Of a DNA stretch of 64,000 bases, positions 37,062 through 45,270 are shown piece by piece. Positions within the stretch are counted from its first letter, which is position 1. The number at the start of each line of letters is the position of its first letter. The notes below the pieces were generated by a model. The model saw only the letters and a list, made by a program, of their open reading frames with translations, searched no databases and had not been told where the DNA came from. Made by a program: the position numbers and the translations under genes. Source of the stretch: Rhodospirillaceae bacterium (GTDB taxonomy: Bacteria > Pseudomonadota > Alphaproteobacteria > UBA8366). The stretch lies in the NCBI GenBank assembly GCA_002711555.1, contig PARQ01000015.1, positions 7,075-71,074 on the forward strand, read 5' to 3'.

Positions 37062-37393
37062 TATCCTCGAACCCAGTTACTAAACTCTCAATGCCAAACC
37101 TACACATTTGTGGGTCTAGCGCAATAATCAACCCGGATAGTACAGATTAATTTTTATCAATCTTCCAAATGAATTTTGCATTGAGAGAAACAAAACCAAT
37201 CAATGATTAATTACTTTAAATGAGTAGAGTCAATCAGCCATCGATATATTTACAATGAAAACTGAATATCTTTCTAGCTATAAATTGACGCAGCATTGAG
37301 CCGTATCTTCACTGCATTGGTTGAATCCGCTAATGTTTAAATCGATTGAATGTGAAAATCGGGAATATTCCCCTGACATCAAAGAAGAGAGTG
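37062..37393. other. Divergent intergenic region, 332 bp, AT-rich
   Basis: This is the longest gene-free stretch of the window, lying between the starts of the flavin reductase (minus) and a Gfo/Idh gene (plus). It must hold two promoters. I see AT-rich stretches around 37150-37260 and small near-palindromes such as AATCAATGATT near 37199-37209, but no convincing operator, terminator or RNA structure and no coding potential above 30 codons with a ribosome-binding site. Confidence 0.5.
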
Positions 37394-38464
37394 ATGGATA
37401 AGAAAGAAATTGGGATAGCGGTTGTCGGATCTGGCAGAATTGGTACTTTGCGGGCGAATTTGGCAGCTCGGCATCCCTCCGTGAATTTTTTGGCTTTGTC
37501 TGACCTAGATGAAAAGAAGGCAAAAATATTAGCACAGCAGACTGGCGCTGATCTTGTTTCATCTAGAAATTACGAGGTGATATCAAATGAAAACGTAGAC
37601 GCGGTTTTTGTCTCTACTCCGGAACACGATCATACGGAAGCAGTCTTGCAAGCTTTATCCTTTGGTAAACCAGTATTTTTAGAGAAGCCAATTGCATTGA
37701 CGCTAAATGAGGCCAATAAAATTATCGAGGCGGTTCAGAAATCCCAGACAGAAGTCGTTATTGGTTACTCGCGTCGACATGATCGCCGGTGGATGATGGC
37801 AAAACAACAAATAGAGGATGGCCGTCTTGGCGAGGTGCTAGCCATTCAGCAGCGGGTTTATAACTCACGTGCCCAGATGCTTCAGATCTTAAAACGCTCG
37901 CCCGAGGCGACGCCGGTGCTAGATGTTCTCACCTATTATGTCGACATGGCTTGTTGGTTCCTAGAGGGTATAAAGCCAGTCGAGGTGGTCGCACGCAGTC
38001 ACGGCAAAGTCTATCGTGAGCTTGGCCACAACATCAATGAGGCAACTTGGGCAATCGTTACATTTGAAACTGGTTGTATTGTAAATCTGGGCATTTTTTA
38101 CGCGTTGCCATCCAAGTATCCCACCTTTGGGCAGAGCCCCAGATTTGAAATTCTTGGAGATCAGGGCGTTATCCTGTTAGACGCTGATAATAAGGACAGT
38201 CTTCTTTATACAGATAATGGTGCTGAACATGCTTATGTGCCAGATCATAAAACTTCGATGCTGTTTATGCAGACTAATTCGTCTGGTGATTGGGCGCAGG
38301 GAGACTATTGGGGTCCTATTGCGAATGAAACTCGATCTTGGCTTGATCATTTAGTAACTGGTTGCTCCACGGCGCACCCAACAGCGCTTGATGGAAGGCG
38401 TACGCTCGAGGTTACACTGGCAATCGAGGAGTCGGCTCAAACCGGAAATCCAATCAAACTTTAA
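37394..38464 (+). CDS. Gfo/Idh/MocA-family dehydrogenase (inositol dehydrogenase-like)
   Basis: A 356-aa NAD(P)-dependent dehydrogenase close to myo-inositol 2-dehydrogenase. The Rossmann motif VVGSGRIGTLRANL is followed by VDAVFVSTPEHDHTE and the catalytic-Lys motif FLEKPIALTLNEA. A YSRRHDRRWMMAK segment and VLDVLTYYVDMACWFL (Asp in place of the more common His at the substrate end) complete the fold. I prefer the ATG at 37394, which has a purine-rich ribosome-binding site and begins directly before the Rossmann strand, over the ATG at 37346. Convergent with the M24 gene (44 nt apart). Confidence 0.88.
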   Translation: MDKKEIGIAVVGSGRIGTLRANLAARHPSVNFLALSDLDEKKAKILAQQTGADLVSSRNYEVISNENVDAVFVSTPEHDHTEAVLQALSFGKPVFLEKPIALTLNEANKIIEAVQKSQTEVVIGYSRRHDRRWMMAKQQIEDGRLGEVLAIQQRVYNSRAQMLQILKRSPEATPVLDVLTYYVDMACWFLEGIKPVEVVARSHGKVYRELGHNINEATWAIVTFETGCIVNLGIFYALPSKYPTFGQSPRFEILGDQGVILLDADNKDSLLYTDNGAEHAYVPDHKTSMLFMQTNSSGDWAQGDYWGPIANETRSWLDHLVTGCSTAHPTALDGRRTLEVTLAIEESAQTGNPIKL

Positions 38465-38508
38465 AAAACATTTTCGGGAAATACAAAACGGGCGCGAACT
38501 ACTTTGCC

Positions 38509-39711
38509 TTAGTCGAGATCTACACGTTCCATGCCTCGCGGGTATTTGTGTACTGGCTCGCATCCTGCAGCAGTAATTCTCATCATCTCCCCAGTTTGAA
38601 CGCCGGCCGTATTATCGGTCGTTATTACATTTGGTTGAACTACAATATACATCCCTTCTTGCAATTCCATGTCGGGATAAGGAAAGATGTTGCGGCTTTT
38701 TGACCCTAGAACGGGAGGAAGATAGCCTCCGCCAAAGCCATGGATTAGGTCGTCCCAAATAGTGAATCCTGAGTCCTCGATTATATTTGCTGCATCAATG
38801 ATCTCTTCAGGTCGTGTGCCCGGCTTCATAATTTTGCAGATAGCATCAAAGGCCGCCATTGCAACATCATGAAGGTCCGTAAATAGCGGTGTGGCATTCG
38901 CGCCAACTGTGACGGTCCGTAAAATCTGGCCCGCATAACCCCAGTATTGAGCGCTGAGCTCTGTTGAAATTATATCTCCTTTCTTTATTTTGCGGTTTGA
39001 TAAGAATTGTCGCGGGACACAGTATTTGGGATTTTGCATATTATTTATCATAAAATAATGGGTCTGACTTACTGCTCCGTGGCGTATGAACGAACGCTCT
39101 ACTGCATCTGCGAGCTCATACTCATTCATGTCCGATATGAGTTGTTCTGGTATAGCCCCGATGCCTGCGTCTGAAAGAATAGCGCCAATCTGCATCCAAT
39201 TATGCTCTTCCTCACTTTTAATAAGCCGTTGTTGCGTAAAATCGCCGTTCATATCGATTATTTGGCCGGCACCTGCGATTAGTTTACTATGCTGATTTGC
39301 CGTAAAGTGGCCCAGCACCCCGACTTTACTTGATGATCCTCCGCGTACCTTTAATTCTGCAAGGGCCGAATCGACGGCTGATACCCCTCCCCAGCGCACA
39401 TCTGTGAGCCTTGCCATCATCTGTGCCATCGGCAGATGGTTGTAGTGGTTTACGAATAGCAATAGTTCCTCTCCAGGCGTCATCAGGACCACTGCATCAT
39501 GAGTGGTTTGCCAGCCGGTAAAATAGGGAATTGCTGCTCCAATACGCAGAAAACCTCGAACTAGAACATGAGAGACCCCATTCGCGATCATTTTTTGCTC
39601 GAAAGTTTTTCGTCGTCGGAGATATTCTGTGTCGGTAAATCTGGGATATTCTTGGGAGATAATGTGTTGCAAATTATCTGGAAAACTTACCATCTCATAA
39701 ATCTTTCGCAT
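38509..39711 (-). CDS. M24 (pita-bread) fold protein lacking most metal ligands
   Basis: A 400-aa protein with the creatinase/aminopeptidase P layout: an N-terminal creatinase domain to about residue 160 and a C-terminal pita-bread domain. The five metal ligands of aminopeptidase P (Asp, Asp, His, Glu, Glu) map to E251 (ISTELSAQ), Q262 (GYAGQILRT), H324 (DLIHGFGGGY), Q359 (IVVQPNV) and G374/E375 (VQTGEMMRIT). Only the His is clearly kept. A dinuclear-metal peptidase is therefore unlikely; a metal-free hydrolase like creatinase, or a non-enzymatic role, is more plausible. It is divergent from the VOC-crotonase-CoA-transferase operon and convergent with a Gfo/Idh gene. Confidence 0.85.
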   Translation of the reverse strand: MRKIYEMVSFPDNLQHIISQEYPRFTDTEYLRRRKTFEQKMIANGVSHVLVRGFLRIGAAIPYFTGWQTTHDAVVLMTPGEELLLFVNHYNHLPMAQMMARLTDVRWGGVSAVDSALAELKVRGGSSSKVGVLGHFTANQHSKLIAGAGQIIDMNGDFTQQRLIKSEEEHNWMQIGAILSDAGIGAIPEQLISDMNEYELADAVERSFIRHGAVSQTHYFMINNMQNPKYCVPRQFLSNRKIKKGDIISTELSAQYWGYAGQILRTVTVGANATPLFTDLHDVAMAAFDAICKIMKPGTRPEEIIDAANIIEDSGFTIWDDLIHGFGGGYLPPVLGSKSRNIFPYPDMELQEGMYIVVQPNVITTDNTAGVQTGEMMRITAAGCEPVHKYPRGMERVDLD

Positions 39712-39852
39712 TGCACCATTTTTGTTGCTTGTTGATACTGTGTATTTGCTGTTTAGAAAATTTCCAGGTGGAGTTGCCGCGGGTGACTATGCTGTTGTAT
39801 GCCATCTCTCAAACTATTGACAATGAATAATAACGGAACGAAGCAAGTAGGT

Positions 39853-40287
39853 ATGATCGATAAAAAAATGTGCAAGGGCGACCCAGTCCCAGTTTCCGGT
39901 TTCGGCCATGTGGCTATAGCAGTGCCGGATTTAGATATCGCTATGAATTTTTATAAAGAGCATTTTGGTTGCGAAGTCAGTGAGCCTGTTGTTGTGGACA
40001 CTCAGCTTATACGTATGGCCTATGTTCATTTGGGAAATACTGAGCTTGAATTGATGGAACCTATTGGCGAGAAATCGCCAATCTCGAAATTTATCGAACG
40101 CAACCCCAATGGGGGTATTCATCATATATGCTTGCGTGTACCTGATGTCAGCACAGCTGCTGACGGTGCAAGGAAAGCCGGATTGCGAATATTAAGTGGA
40201 GAGAAACTGGCCAAGGGCTACAAAGGTCAGGATTTATTTTTCCTACACCCTAAGGATACCTTGGGGACATTAATCGAAATTGAATAG
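39853..40287 (+). CDS. VOC-family protein, methylmalonyl-CoA epimerase-like
   Basis: A protein of about 144 aa with two VOC repeats. Metal ligands are visible as His in FGHVAIAVPDLD, His in GGIHHICLRVPD and Glu in the C-terminal LGTLIEIE. ELELMEPIGEKSPI matches the methylmalonyl-CoA epimerase group. Start uncertain: in-frame ATGs occur at 39799, 39823, 39853 and 39868. I chose 39853, preceded by AAGTAGG; the extra upstream residues are not family-like. It is the first gene of an operon with a crotonase (46-nt gap) and CoA-transferases, so it may epimerise a pathway acyl-CoA rather than methylmalonyl-CoA. Confidence 0.82.
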   Translation: MIDKKMCKGDPVPVSGFGHVAIAVPDLDIAMNFYKEHFGCEVSEPVVVDTQLIRMAYVHLGNTELELMEPIGEKSPISKFIERNPNGGIHHICLRVPDVSTAADGARKAGLRILSGEKLAKGYKGQDLFFLHPKDTLGTLIEIE

Positions 40288-40333
40288 AAAATTTTGCGTA
40301 CCAAACCTTCAAAAATATATGGAGATAACAAAT

Positions 40334-41203
40334 ATGAGTGAAAAAACCGATTATAACGAAATCATTTACGAAGTTATAAATGGGGTTGCATGGATTACTA
40401 TCAACCGGCCAGAAGTGCAAAATGCATTTCGTGAACAGACGTTAGATGAGTTAATTGATGCCTTTCAATCAACTCGTCACGACCCAACTATTGCGGTTGC
40501 TGTGGTAACCGGTGCAGGCGACACGGCATTTTCTGCTGGCGGTGATTTTCATGCGATGATGCGGTTAAACTGGCAAAATGCGGCTCAATGGAACGATCGC
40601 ATGCTCGGTTGTGCTATGGCAATACGGGGGCTTCATATTCCTGTCATCGCTATGATTAACGGCTGGTGCATGGGGGGTGGCCATGAGCTTGCCCTTTGGT
40701 GTGATTTAGCAATCGCATCAGATGATGCAACCTTAGGGCAAACCGGTGCCCGTGTCGGGGCTTGCCCGACAGTGGGTGCAACTCAATATATACCGCGCCT
40801 AATTGGTGAACGTCTTGCTCGCGATATGATTTTCGGGTGCCGTACTTTTAAAGGGCCGGAAGCAGAGGCAGTTGGACTCATTAATCGGTCAGTGCCGAAA
40901 GAAAAGTTGCGTGCAACTGTTGAGGAATATTGCGAGCGCATAAAGGGCTATAGCGCCCAAACTTTAAGGCAGACCAAGCGATCACTAAATTTTGAATCTG
41001 ACCAGCTTTACGCTTCTTGGCAGCACGGAATGGAGTTACTGGCACATGTCTGGGGTTCAGAAGAGAGCTTGGAAGGGATGAACGCCTTCATGGAAAAACG
41101 GAAGCCAGATTTCGGCAAATTCCGTGAGCGTAATAAGAATGCTATGGATGATTATCTACACGGTCTAGCAAACGACGAGAACATGCGCCCACCAAAGAAA
41201 TAA
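40334..41203 (+). CDS. Crotonase-superfamily protein resembling ring-cleaving BadI/MenB enzymes
   Basis: A 289-aa enoyl-CoA hydratase/isomerase-fold protein. Oxyanion-hole segments are AFSAGGDFHAM (with D71) and NGWCMGGGHELALWCD. The segment TLGQTGARVGACPTVGATQY (133-152) resembles 2-ketocyclohexanecarboxyl-CoA hydrolase (BadI) and naphthoyl-CoA synthase (MenB), not ordinary beta-oxidation hydratases. An extended C-terminal helical tail (NAFMEKRKPDFGKFRERNK) supports this group. I chose the ATG at 40334, with GGAGA upstream, over 40280. The reaction may be hydrolytic C-C cleavage of a cyclic beta-keto acyl-CoA; this is inference. Confidence 0.83.
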   Translation: MSEKTDYNEIIYEVINGVAWITINRPEVQNAFREQTLDELIDAFQSTRHDPTIAVAVVTGAGDTAFSAGGDFHAMMRLNWQNAAQWNDRMLGCAMAIRGLHIPVIAMINGWCMGGGHELALWCDLAIASDDATLGQTGARVGACPTVGATQYIPRLIGERLARDMIFGCRTFKGPEAEAVGLINRSVPKEKLRATVEEYCERIKGYSAQTLRQTKRSLNFESDQLYASWQHGMELLAHVWGSEESLEGMNAFMEKRKPDFGKFRERNKNAMDDYLHGLANDENMRPPKK

Positions 41204-41214
41204 GGTTATAGTTC

Positions 41215-42429
41215 ATGAGTGAGAAAGCAAGTGGACGGCCTCTATCTGGCATCCGGGTCATTGATTTGACCCGGATACTCGCCGGGCCTTTTTGCACAAT
41301 GAATTTGGGAGATATGGGTGCTGAGATTATAAAAATTGAGCAGCCCAGAAAGGGCGACGACACTCGCGCGTGGGGACCTCCGTTTGTGGGATCAGAATCC
41401 GCGTACTTCCTTGGAATAAATCGTAATAAGAAAAGTGTTACCCTCGATCTTAAGAACCCTCATGGGTTGGAGATACTCAAGACGCTGATTAAGGGTGCTG
41501 ACGTCATTATCGAAAACTTTAAGGTTGGCACATTGGAAAGGTGGGGTCTCACTCGGGAATGGATGGAGGTGAATGCACCGAAGGTGGTTCATGCTCAGAT
41601 TACCGGATATGGAGAAAAGGGTCCGAAAGCGGGAATGCCAGGGTACGACTTTTTACTTCAGGCAGAAGCTGGCTTGATGGCAATTACTGGAGAAGAAAAA
41701 AGTTCCCCGATGAAACTTGGTGTCGCTATTGTTGATGTATGCACGGGTATTTATGCAGCAATGAGCATACTTGCTGCTCTGAATGCTCGGAACCGCACTG
41801 GCAAGGGCCAAAAAACCTCAGTAACGCTTTATGACTCCGCACTTTCAGTTTTGGTCAATGTGGCATCGAATTATTTAATAAGTGGAGATGAGGCTGAGCG
41901 CTATGGAAATGGTCACCCCAATATTGTACCTTATCGGGATTTTCCTTGTGGCCCAGCGGGCGATAGTGAGATTGCTCTGGCTGTCGGCAACGATAATCAA
42001 TTTGCAAAGCTTGCTGTATTGGTTGGGCATCCAGAATGGTCTCAAGATGAACGATATAAGACTAACCCTAACCGGGTCCGTCACCGTGAAGAGGTTGACG
42101 AAATGGTGCGCGAAGCCTTGAGTGCGAAGAAGGCTGTTGACTGGATTGCGCTTTTCGAAAGTGAGGGAATTCCTTGTAGTGTGATCAATTCTGTAGGTGA
42201 TGCGTTACGTAGCCCTCAGACCAAAGCGAATATGATGATAGAAAAAATTGAGCACCCGACCGCTGGTTTGATTTCTATGCTGGGCATACCCTATCAATTT
42301 TCTGATACCCCGGCGGGTATTTCGGCGCCGCCGCCACTGCTAGGAGCTGATACTGATGCCGTGTTGTCTCAGCTTGCTAACATAAGCGCGGAAGAGCTGG
42401 TAAAGCTAAGAAAAGGTGGCGCTATCTAG
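41215..42429 (+). CDS. CaiB/BaiF-type (class III) CoA-transferase, copy 2
   Basis: A 404-aa class III CoA-transferase with LSGIRVIDLTRILAGPFCTM, EIIKIEQPRKGDDTRAWGPP and the catalytic Asp D145 in MPGYDFLLQAEAG. It is related to the copy at 34165 but clearly diverged. It lies 11 nt after the crotonase gene and 14 nt before a two-subunit class I CoA-transferase, so one operon encodes two mechanistically different CoA-transferases. That suggests two separate CoA-exchange steps or two acids. Confidence 0.9.
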   Translation: MSEKASGRPLSGIRVIDLTRILAGPFCTMNLGDMGAEIIKIEQPRKGDDTRAWGPPFVGSESAYFLGINRNKKSVTLDLKNPHGLEILKTLIKGADVIIENFKVGTLERWGLTREWMEVNAPKVVHAQITGYGEKGPKAGMPGYDFLLQAEAGLMAITGEEKSSPMKLGVAIVDVCTGIYAAMSILAALNARNRTGKGQKTSVTLYDSALSVLVNVASNYLISGDEAERYGNGHPNIVPYRDFPCGPAGDSEIALAVGNDNQFAKLAVLVGHPEWSQDERYKTNPNRVRHREEVDEMVREALSAKKAVDWIALFESEGIPCSVINSVGDALRSPQTKANMMIEKIEHPTAGLISMLGIPYQFSDTPAGISAPPPLLGADTDAVLSQLANISAEELVKLRKGGAI

Positions 42430-42443
42430 GGAGACGGGCAAAT

Positions 42444-43343
42444 ATGGATAAATCCGCCGAAATAAGCGATTTGGTTGAGGAGCATGTAAATGATGGCGAC
42501 ACAATATTTGTCGGTGGGTTTGGCCATTGTGTCCCCTTTGCATTATGCTTTGAGATTATTCGTCAGGGAAAGAGGGACCTGACACTTTGCCGTTCGGGTA
42601 CCGATATTCTGTTCGATATAATGATTGGCGCTGGAGTTGCATCAAAAGTTATCTTTGGTTACTTGGGGAATCCGGGTATCGGACTTGGCCATGCTTTCCG
42701 TAGGGCGGTTGAAGCCGGGACGTTGACTTACGAGGATTGGACGAACATGTCTATGATTCTGCGTTTCGAGGCGGCCCGCCAAGGGATTCCCTTCCTGCCG
42801 GCACGAATATTACAATTAGGGGACATTGCAAATGCTTCTATACCCGGCACGATCGAAGTGAAGACGATAGACTGTCCCTATACTAGCGAAAAACTAGCAT
42901 GTATTCCTGCTCTTAAACCCGATGTGGCGTTGGTGCATGCTCATCAGTCGGATAGGTCCGGTAATGTTCAGCTAATAGGTGTTGATGGAGACATGTTTAC
43001 TGGCGCTCTTGCTTCGGAAAAGATTCTGGTGACAGTAGAGCGGTTTGTTGATACCGCGAGAATAACTAGATTACCTGAGGCCACCCGTATCCCTGCCTAC
43101 CGGACTACTGCGGTGGCTGCGGTGCCTTGGGGGGCGCACCCATCCTACGTGGAGGGCGTTTACGGGCGTGATGATGATCAATATTTCGCTTATGACCGAG
43201 AGGCACGTGATGTAGAGGGATTGGAGGATTACCTTAGGCGATGGATATATAATTGTGCAAATCATTCGGCTTATTTGAACGCAGTGGGTAAAAAACGTCT
43301 CAACGTTCTCGAAGAGCAGGCGAGCCGAAGGGAAATAGGGTGA
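42444..43343 (+). CDS. Class I CoA-transferase, subunit A (glutaconate CoA-transferase-like)
   Basis: A 299-aa alpha subunit. It begins with a Rossmann-like CoA-binding segment (DGDTIFVGGFGHCVPFAL) and has GIGLGHAFRRAVEAGTLTYE, FLPARILQLGDI and DVALVHAHQSDRSGNVQL, all typical of GctA-like proteins. The size and gene order also match IpdA of steroid C/D-ring cleavage, which has the same fold. A GGGAGACGGGC ribosome-binding region precedes the ATG. The stop overlaps the GTG of subunit B. Function as an ordinary CoA-transferase is favoured because subunit B keeps its catalytic Glu. Confidence 0.85.
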   Translation: MDKSAEISDLVEEHVNDGDTIFVGGFGHCVPFALCFEIIRQGKRDLTLCRSGTDILFDIMIGAGVASKVIFGYLGNPGIGLGHAFRRAVEAGTLTYEDWTNMSMILRFEAARQGIPFLPARILQLGDIANASIPGTIEVKTIDCPYTSEKLACIPALKPDVALVHAHQSDRSGNVQLIGVDGDMFTGALASEKILVTVERFVDTARITRLPEATRIPAYRTTAVAAVPWGAHPSYVEGVYGRDDDQYFAYDREARDVEGLEDYLRRWIYNCANHSAYLNAVGKKRLNVLEEQASRREIG

Positions 43344-44077
43344 TAGGTCTTCCGGTTGCTATTAGATTAGCGCTTGCTGCCGCGCGCGAATTGCAGAATG
43401 GCGAGGTCTGTTTTGTTGGCATTGGTAATCCATCTGATGCGGCACTGCTTGCCAAACATAGCCGGGCTCCTGAATTGACTTTGATTTTTGAGTCGGGTGT
43501 TGTGGGTTCAAATCCAATCTCTAAACCACCCCTCTCGACTGGGAGCCCTTCAGTCGCTGAGAAGGCGACAATGATCACTGATGGGCTGGCAGTTTTTTCA
43601 GAGCTACAGGCAGGTCGTATCGATGTAGGCCTCTTATCAGCAGCGCAAGTGGACCTATTTGGTAATCTTAATAGTACCGTGATTGGATCATACAACCAGC
43701 CCAAAATTCGAATGGTCGGTTCAGGCGGTGCACATGATATTGCCTGCCTCGTTAAACGCCTTATTATTCTGATGCCGCATGACCCGAGAAGATTTTTAGA
43801 GAAAGTAGACTTCATTACTAGTCCTGGCTTGTCGGACAGGCGCTCTGATTTGAAGCTTCCTCCGGGGCCGGTTTCGCTAATCACCGAGAGAGCCAGGTTT
43901 TCTTTTGAGAGCGGCACGGCAGCGCTTTCCGCAACTATGCCGGGTTACAGTGAAGAAGACGCAGTCGAGGGTCTATCATGGAAAGTAAAAAAAACATCGG
44001 ACTTTGCGTCGATAGAAAAATTTGGAAAAAAAGAACTGGAAGCGGCAAGATCGTGCCTTCAGTATCTCTTCAACTAA
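43340..44077 (+). CDS. Class I CoA-transferase, subunit B (glutaconate CoA-transferase-like)
   Basis: A 245-aa beta subunit starting with GTG (GTGA overlap with subunit A). It contains LTLIFESGVVGSNP, where E51 aligns with the catalytic Glu54 of Acidaminococcus GctB. It also has LLSAAQVDLFGNLNSTVIG, KIRMVGSGGAHDIA and KVDFITSPG, diagnostic of the GctB group. Retention of the Glu argues for CoA-thioester transfer. The operon VOC-crotonase-CaiB-A-B ends here, 4 nt from the stop of the convergent alpha/beta hydrolase. Confidence 0.87.
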   Translation: MIGLPVAIRLALAAARELQNGEVCFVGIGNPSDAALLAKHSRAPELTLIFESGVVGSNPISKPPLSTGSPSVAEKATMITDGLAVFSELQAGRIDVGLLSAAQVDLFGNLNSTVIGSYNQPKIRMVGSGGAHDIACLVKRLIILMPHDPRRFLEKVDFITSPGLSDRRSDLKLPPGPVSLITERARFSFESGTAALSATMPGYSEEDAVEGLSWKVKKTSDFASIEKFGKKELEAARSCLQYLFN

Positions 44078-44081
44078 TTTC

Positions 44082-45251
44082 TCAATCGAAGAATCCGTCA
44101 CCATTGAGCTTTATGAAACGCTTTTTATTATGACCTGCTGCAAGATTGCCATTCATGGCGTTTAGCATCCATTGTGCGATAAAATCGAAGGTGACACCGC
44201 CCCCAAGATTCTTTGGTGCACGAATACGGTGGAATTCGTCCTCGAATATCCACATTTCTTTGGGGCAGCTTAGTACATTGTAAACTTCCTCGGCATCTTC
44301 GAGGGGATTTAATGGATCAAATTCCCCGATCCCCATGAGGACAGGACATTGCACCTTGTTGGCAAAACCTTTCAGAGTGTACCCTTTAATTTCTTCATCA
44401 AAAGCTTCCTCATCCTCAGTACCCGCCATAGCCATGAAGACCTGTTTAAAGCGAATGGTAACCTCCTGAAAAATAACCATGCGATCCCAGTAGTAACAAG
44501 CCACAGCACCAGCAACACATGCGAAGCGGCCGTCCTCAGCAGCCGCTCGCAGTGACCAATAGGTGCCAAAGCTGCGTCCTGAAATGCCAATCCGGTTTTC
44601 ATCGACGTCATCACGCTTTTTAAGAAAGTTGAAAGCGCCAGATGCGGCTACTGAATGATCGCCAGGATGGACATGGATACCCCGCATCAACGCTTCACCT
44701 TGGCCTGGCCCATCAATGCATAGCAGATTCATGCCGCGTGCGATGAATGGGTTAGCATCTATTTTTGGATAGTTTTCCTTTGTGTTATCCATTCCGGGAA
44801 TAAATAGCACCGTTGGTTTTTCTCCGTGCCCCGGCGCTAAATGTAAAACACCGGGAATAGTTGTATCACGGTAAGGGATTTCCACTAGTTCAATTTTGTA
44901 ATCAGCTAGAGCAAATGCACGTCGGGCACAATCATGGGCGCGGCCAAGAATTTCCCAGCGTTTAGGGTCCGTTGGCGGAATAAAAAAATGCTGTGCTTCT
45001 TTGTAATTTTCGGCAGCTATCTCGTAAAGCTTTCGTGCATTGAGTGTGTCTCCGGCCGCATCTGCTCCGCGGGCAATTTTCTCGGAATGTTGAGCTTCTT
45101 TCAGCAAGTATTTCGATACCATGCGTATCGACTTTGCTTGTTTAGGCATATCACGTGCGTCGTATTCGTAGTGAACTGCCCGGCCTGAAGTATTGAGCAC
45201 ATAGTCATAGATCCACTGTTGACCATCACGCGCGCGGATCGGGTTTTTCAT
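44082..45251 (-). CDS. Alpha/beta hydrolase with N-terminal helical domain (C-C hydrolase/FrsA-like)
   Basis: A 389-aa protein. Residues 1-130 are helical (KYLLKEAQHSEKIARGADAA, NARKLYEIAAENYKEAQHFF). The hydrolase core has the nucleophile S227 in GISGRSFGTYW, the Asp in GIGEFDPLNP and the His in FEDEFHRI. This architecture matches 2,6-dihydroxypseudooxynicotine hydrolase and other FrsA/dienelactone-like enzymes that cut C-C or ester bonds. It follows the amidohydrolase gene by 19 nt on the same strand, so the two probably form an operon for consecutive reactions. Substrate inferred only as an aromatic or keto acid derivative. Confidence 0.84.
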   Translation of the reverse strand: MKNPIRARDGQQWIYDYVLNTSGRAVHYEYDARDMPKQAKSIRMVSKYLLKEAQHSEKIARGADAAGDTLNARKLYEIAAENYKEAQHFFIPPTDPKRWEILGRAHDCARRAFALADYKIELVEIPYRDTTIPGVLHLAPGHGEKPTVLFIPGMDNTKENYPKIDANPFIARGMNLLCIDGPGQGEALMRGIHVHPGDHSVAASGAFNFLKKRDDVDENRIGISGRSFGTYWSLRAAAEDGRFACVAGAVACYYWDRMVIFQEVTIRFKQVFMAMAGTEDEEAFDEEIKGYTLKGFANKVQCPVLMGIGEFDPLNPLEDAEEVYNVLSCPKEMWIFEDEFHRIRAPKNLGGGVTFDFIAQWMLNAMNGNLAAGHNKKRFIKLNGDGFFD

Positions 45252-45270
45252 TTTGGCATCCCTAAATTTT

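Noticed and set aside
38509..39711. DddP-type DMSP lyase
   Set aside because: DddP is an M24-fold enzyme of marine Alphaproteobacteria, but it needs the Asp and Glu metal ligands that are replaced here.
42444..44077. Assignment of the CoA-transferase pair as IpdAB of steroid degradation
   Set aside because: Sizes and context fit, but subunit B retains the catalytic Glu (E51) expected in true CoA-transferases, and no other steroid-ring gene is present.
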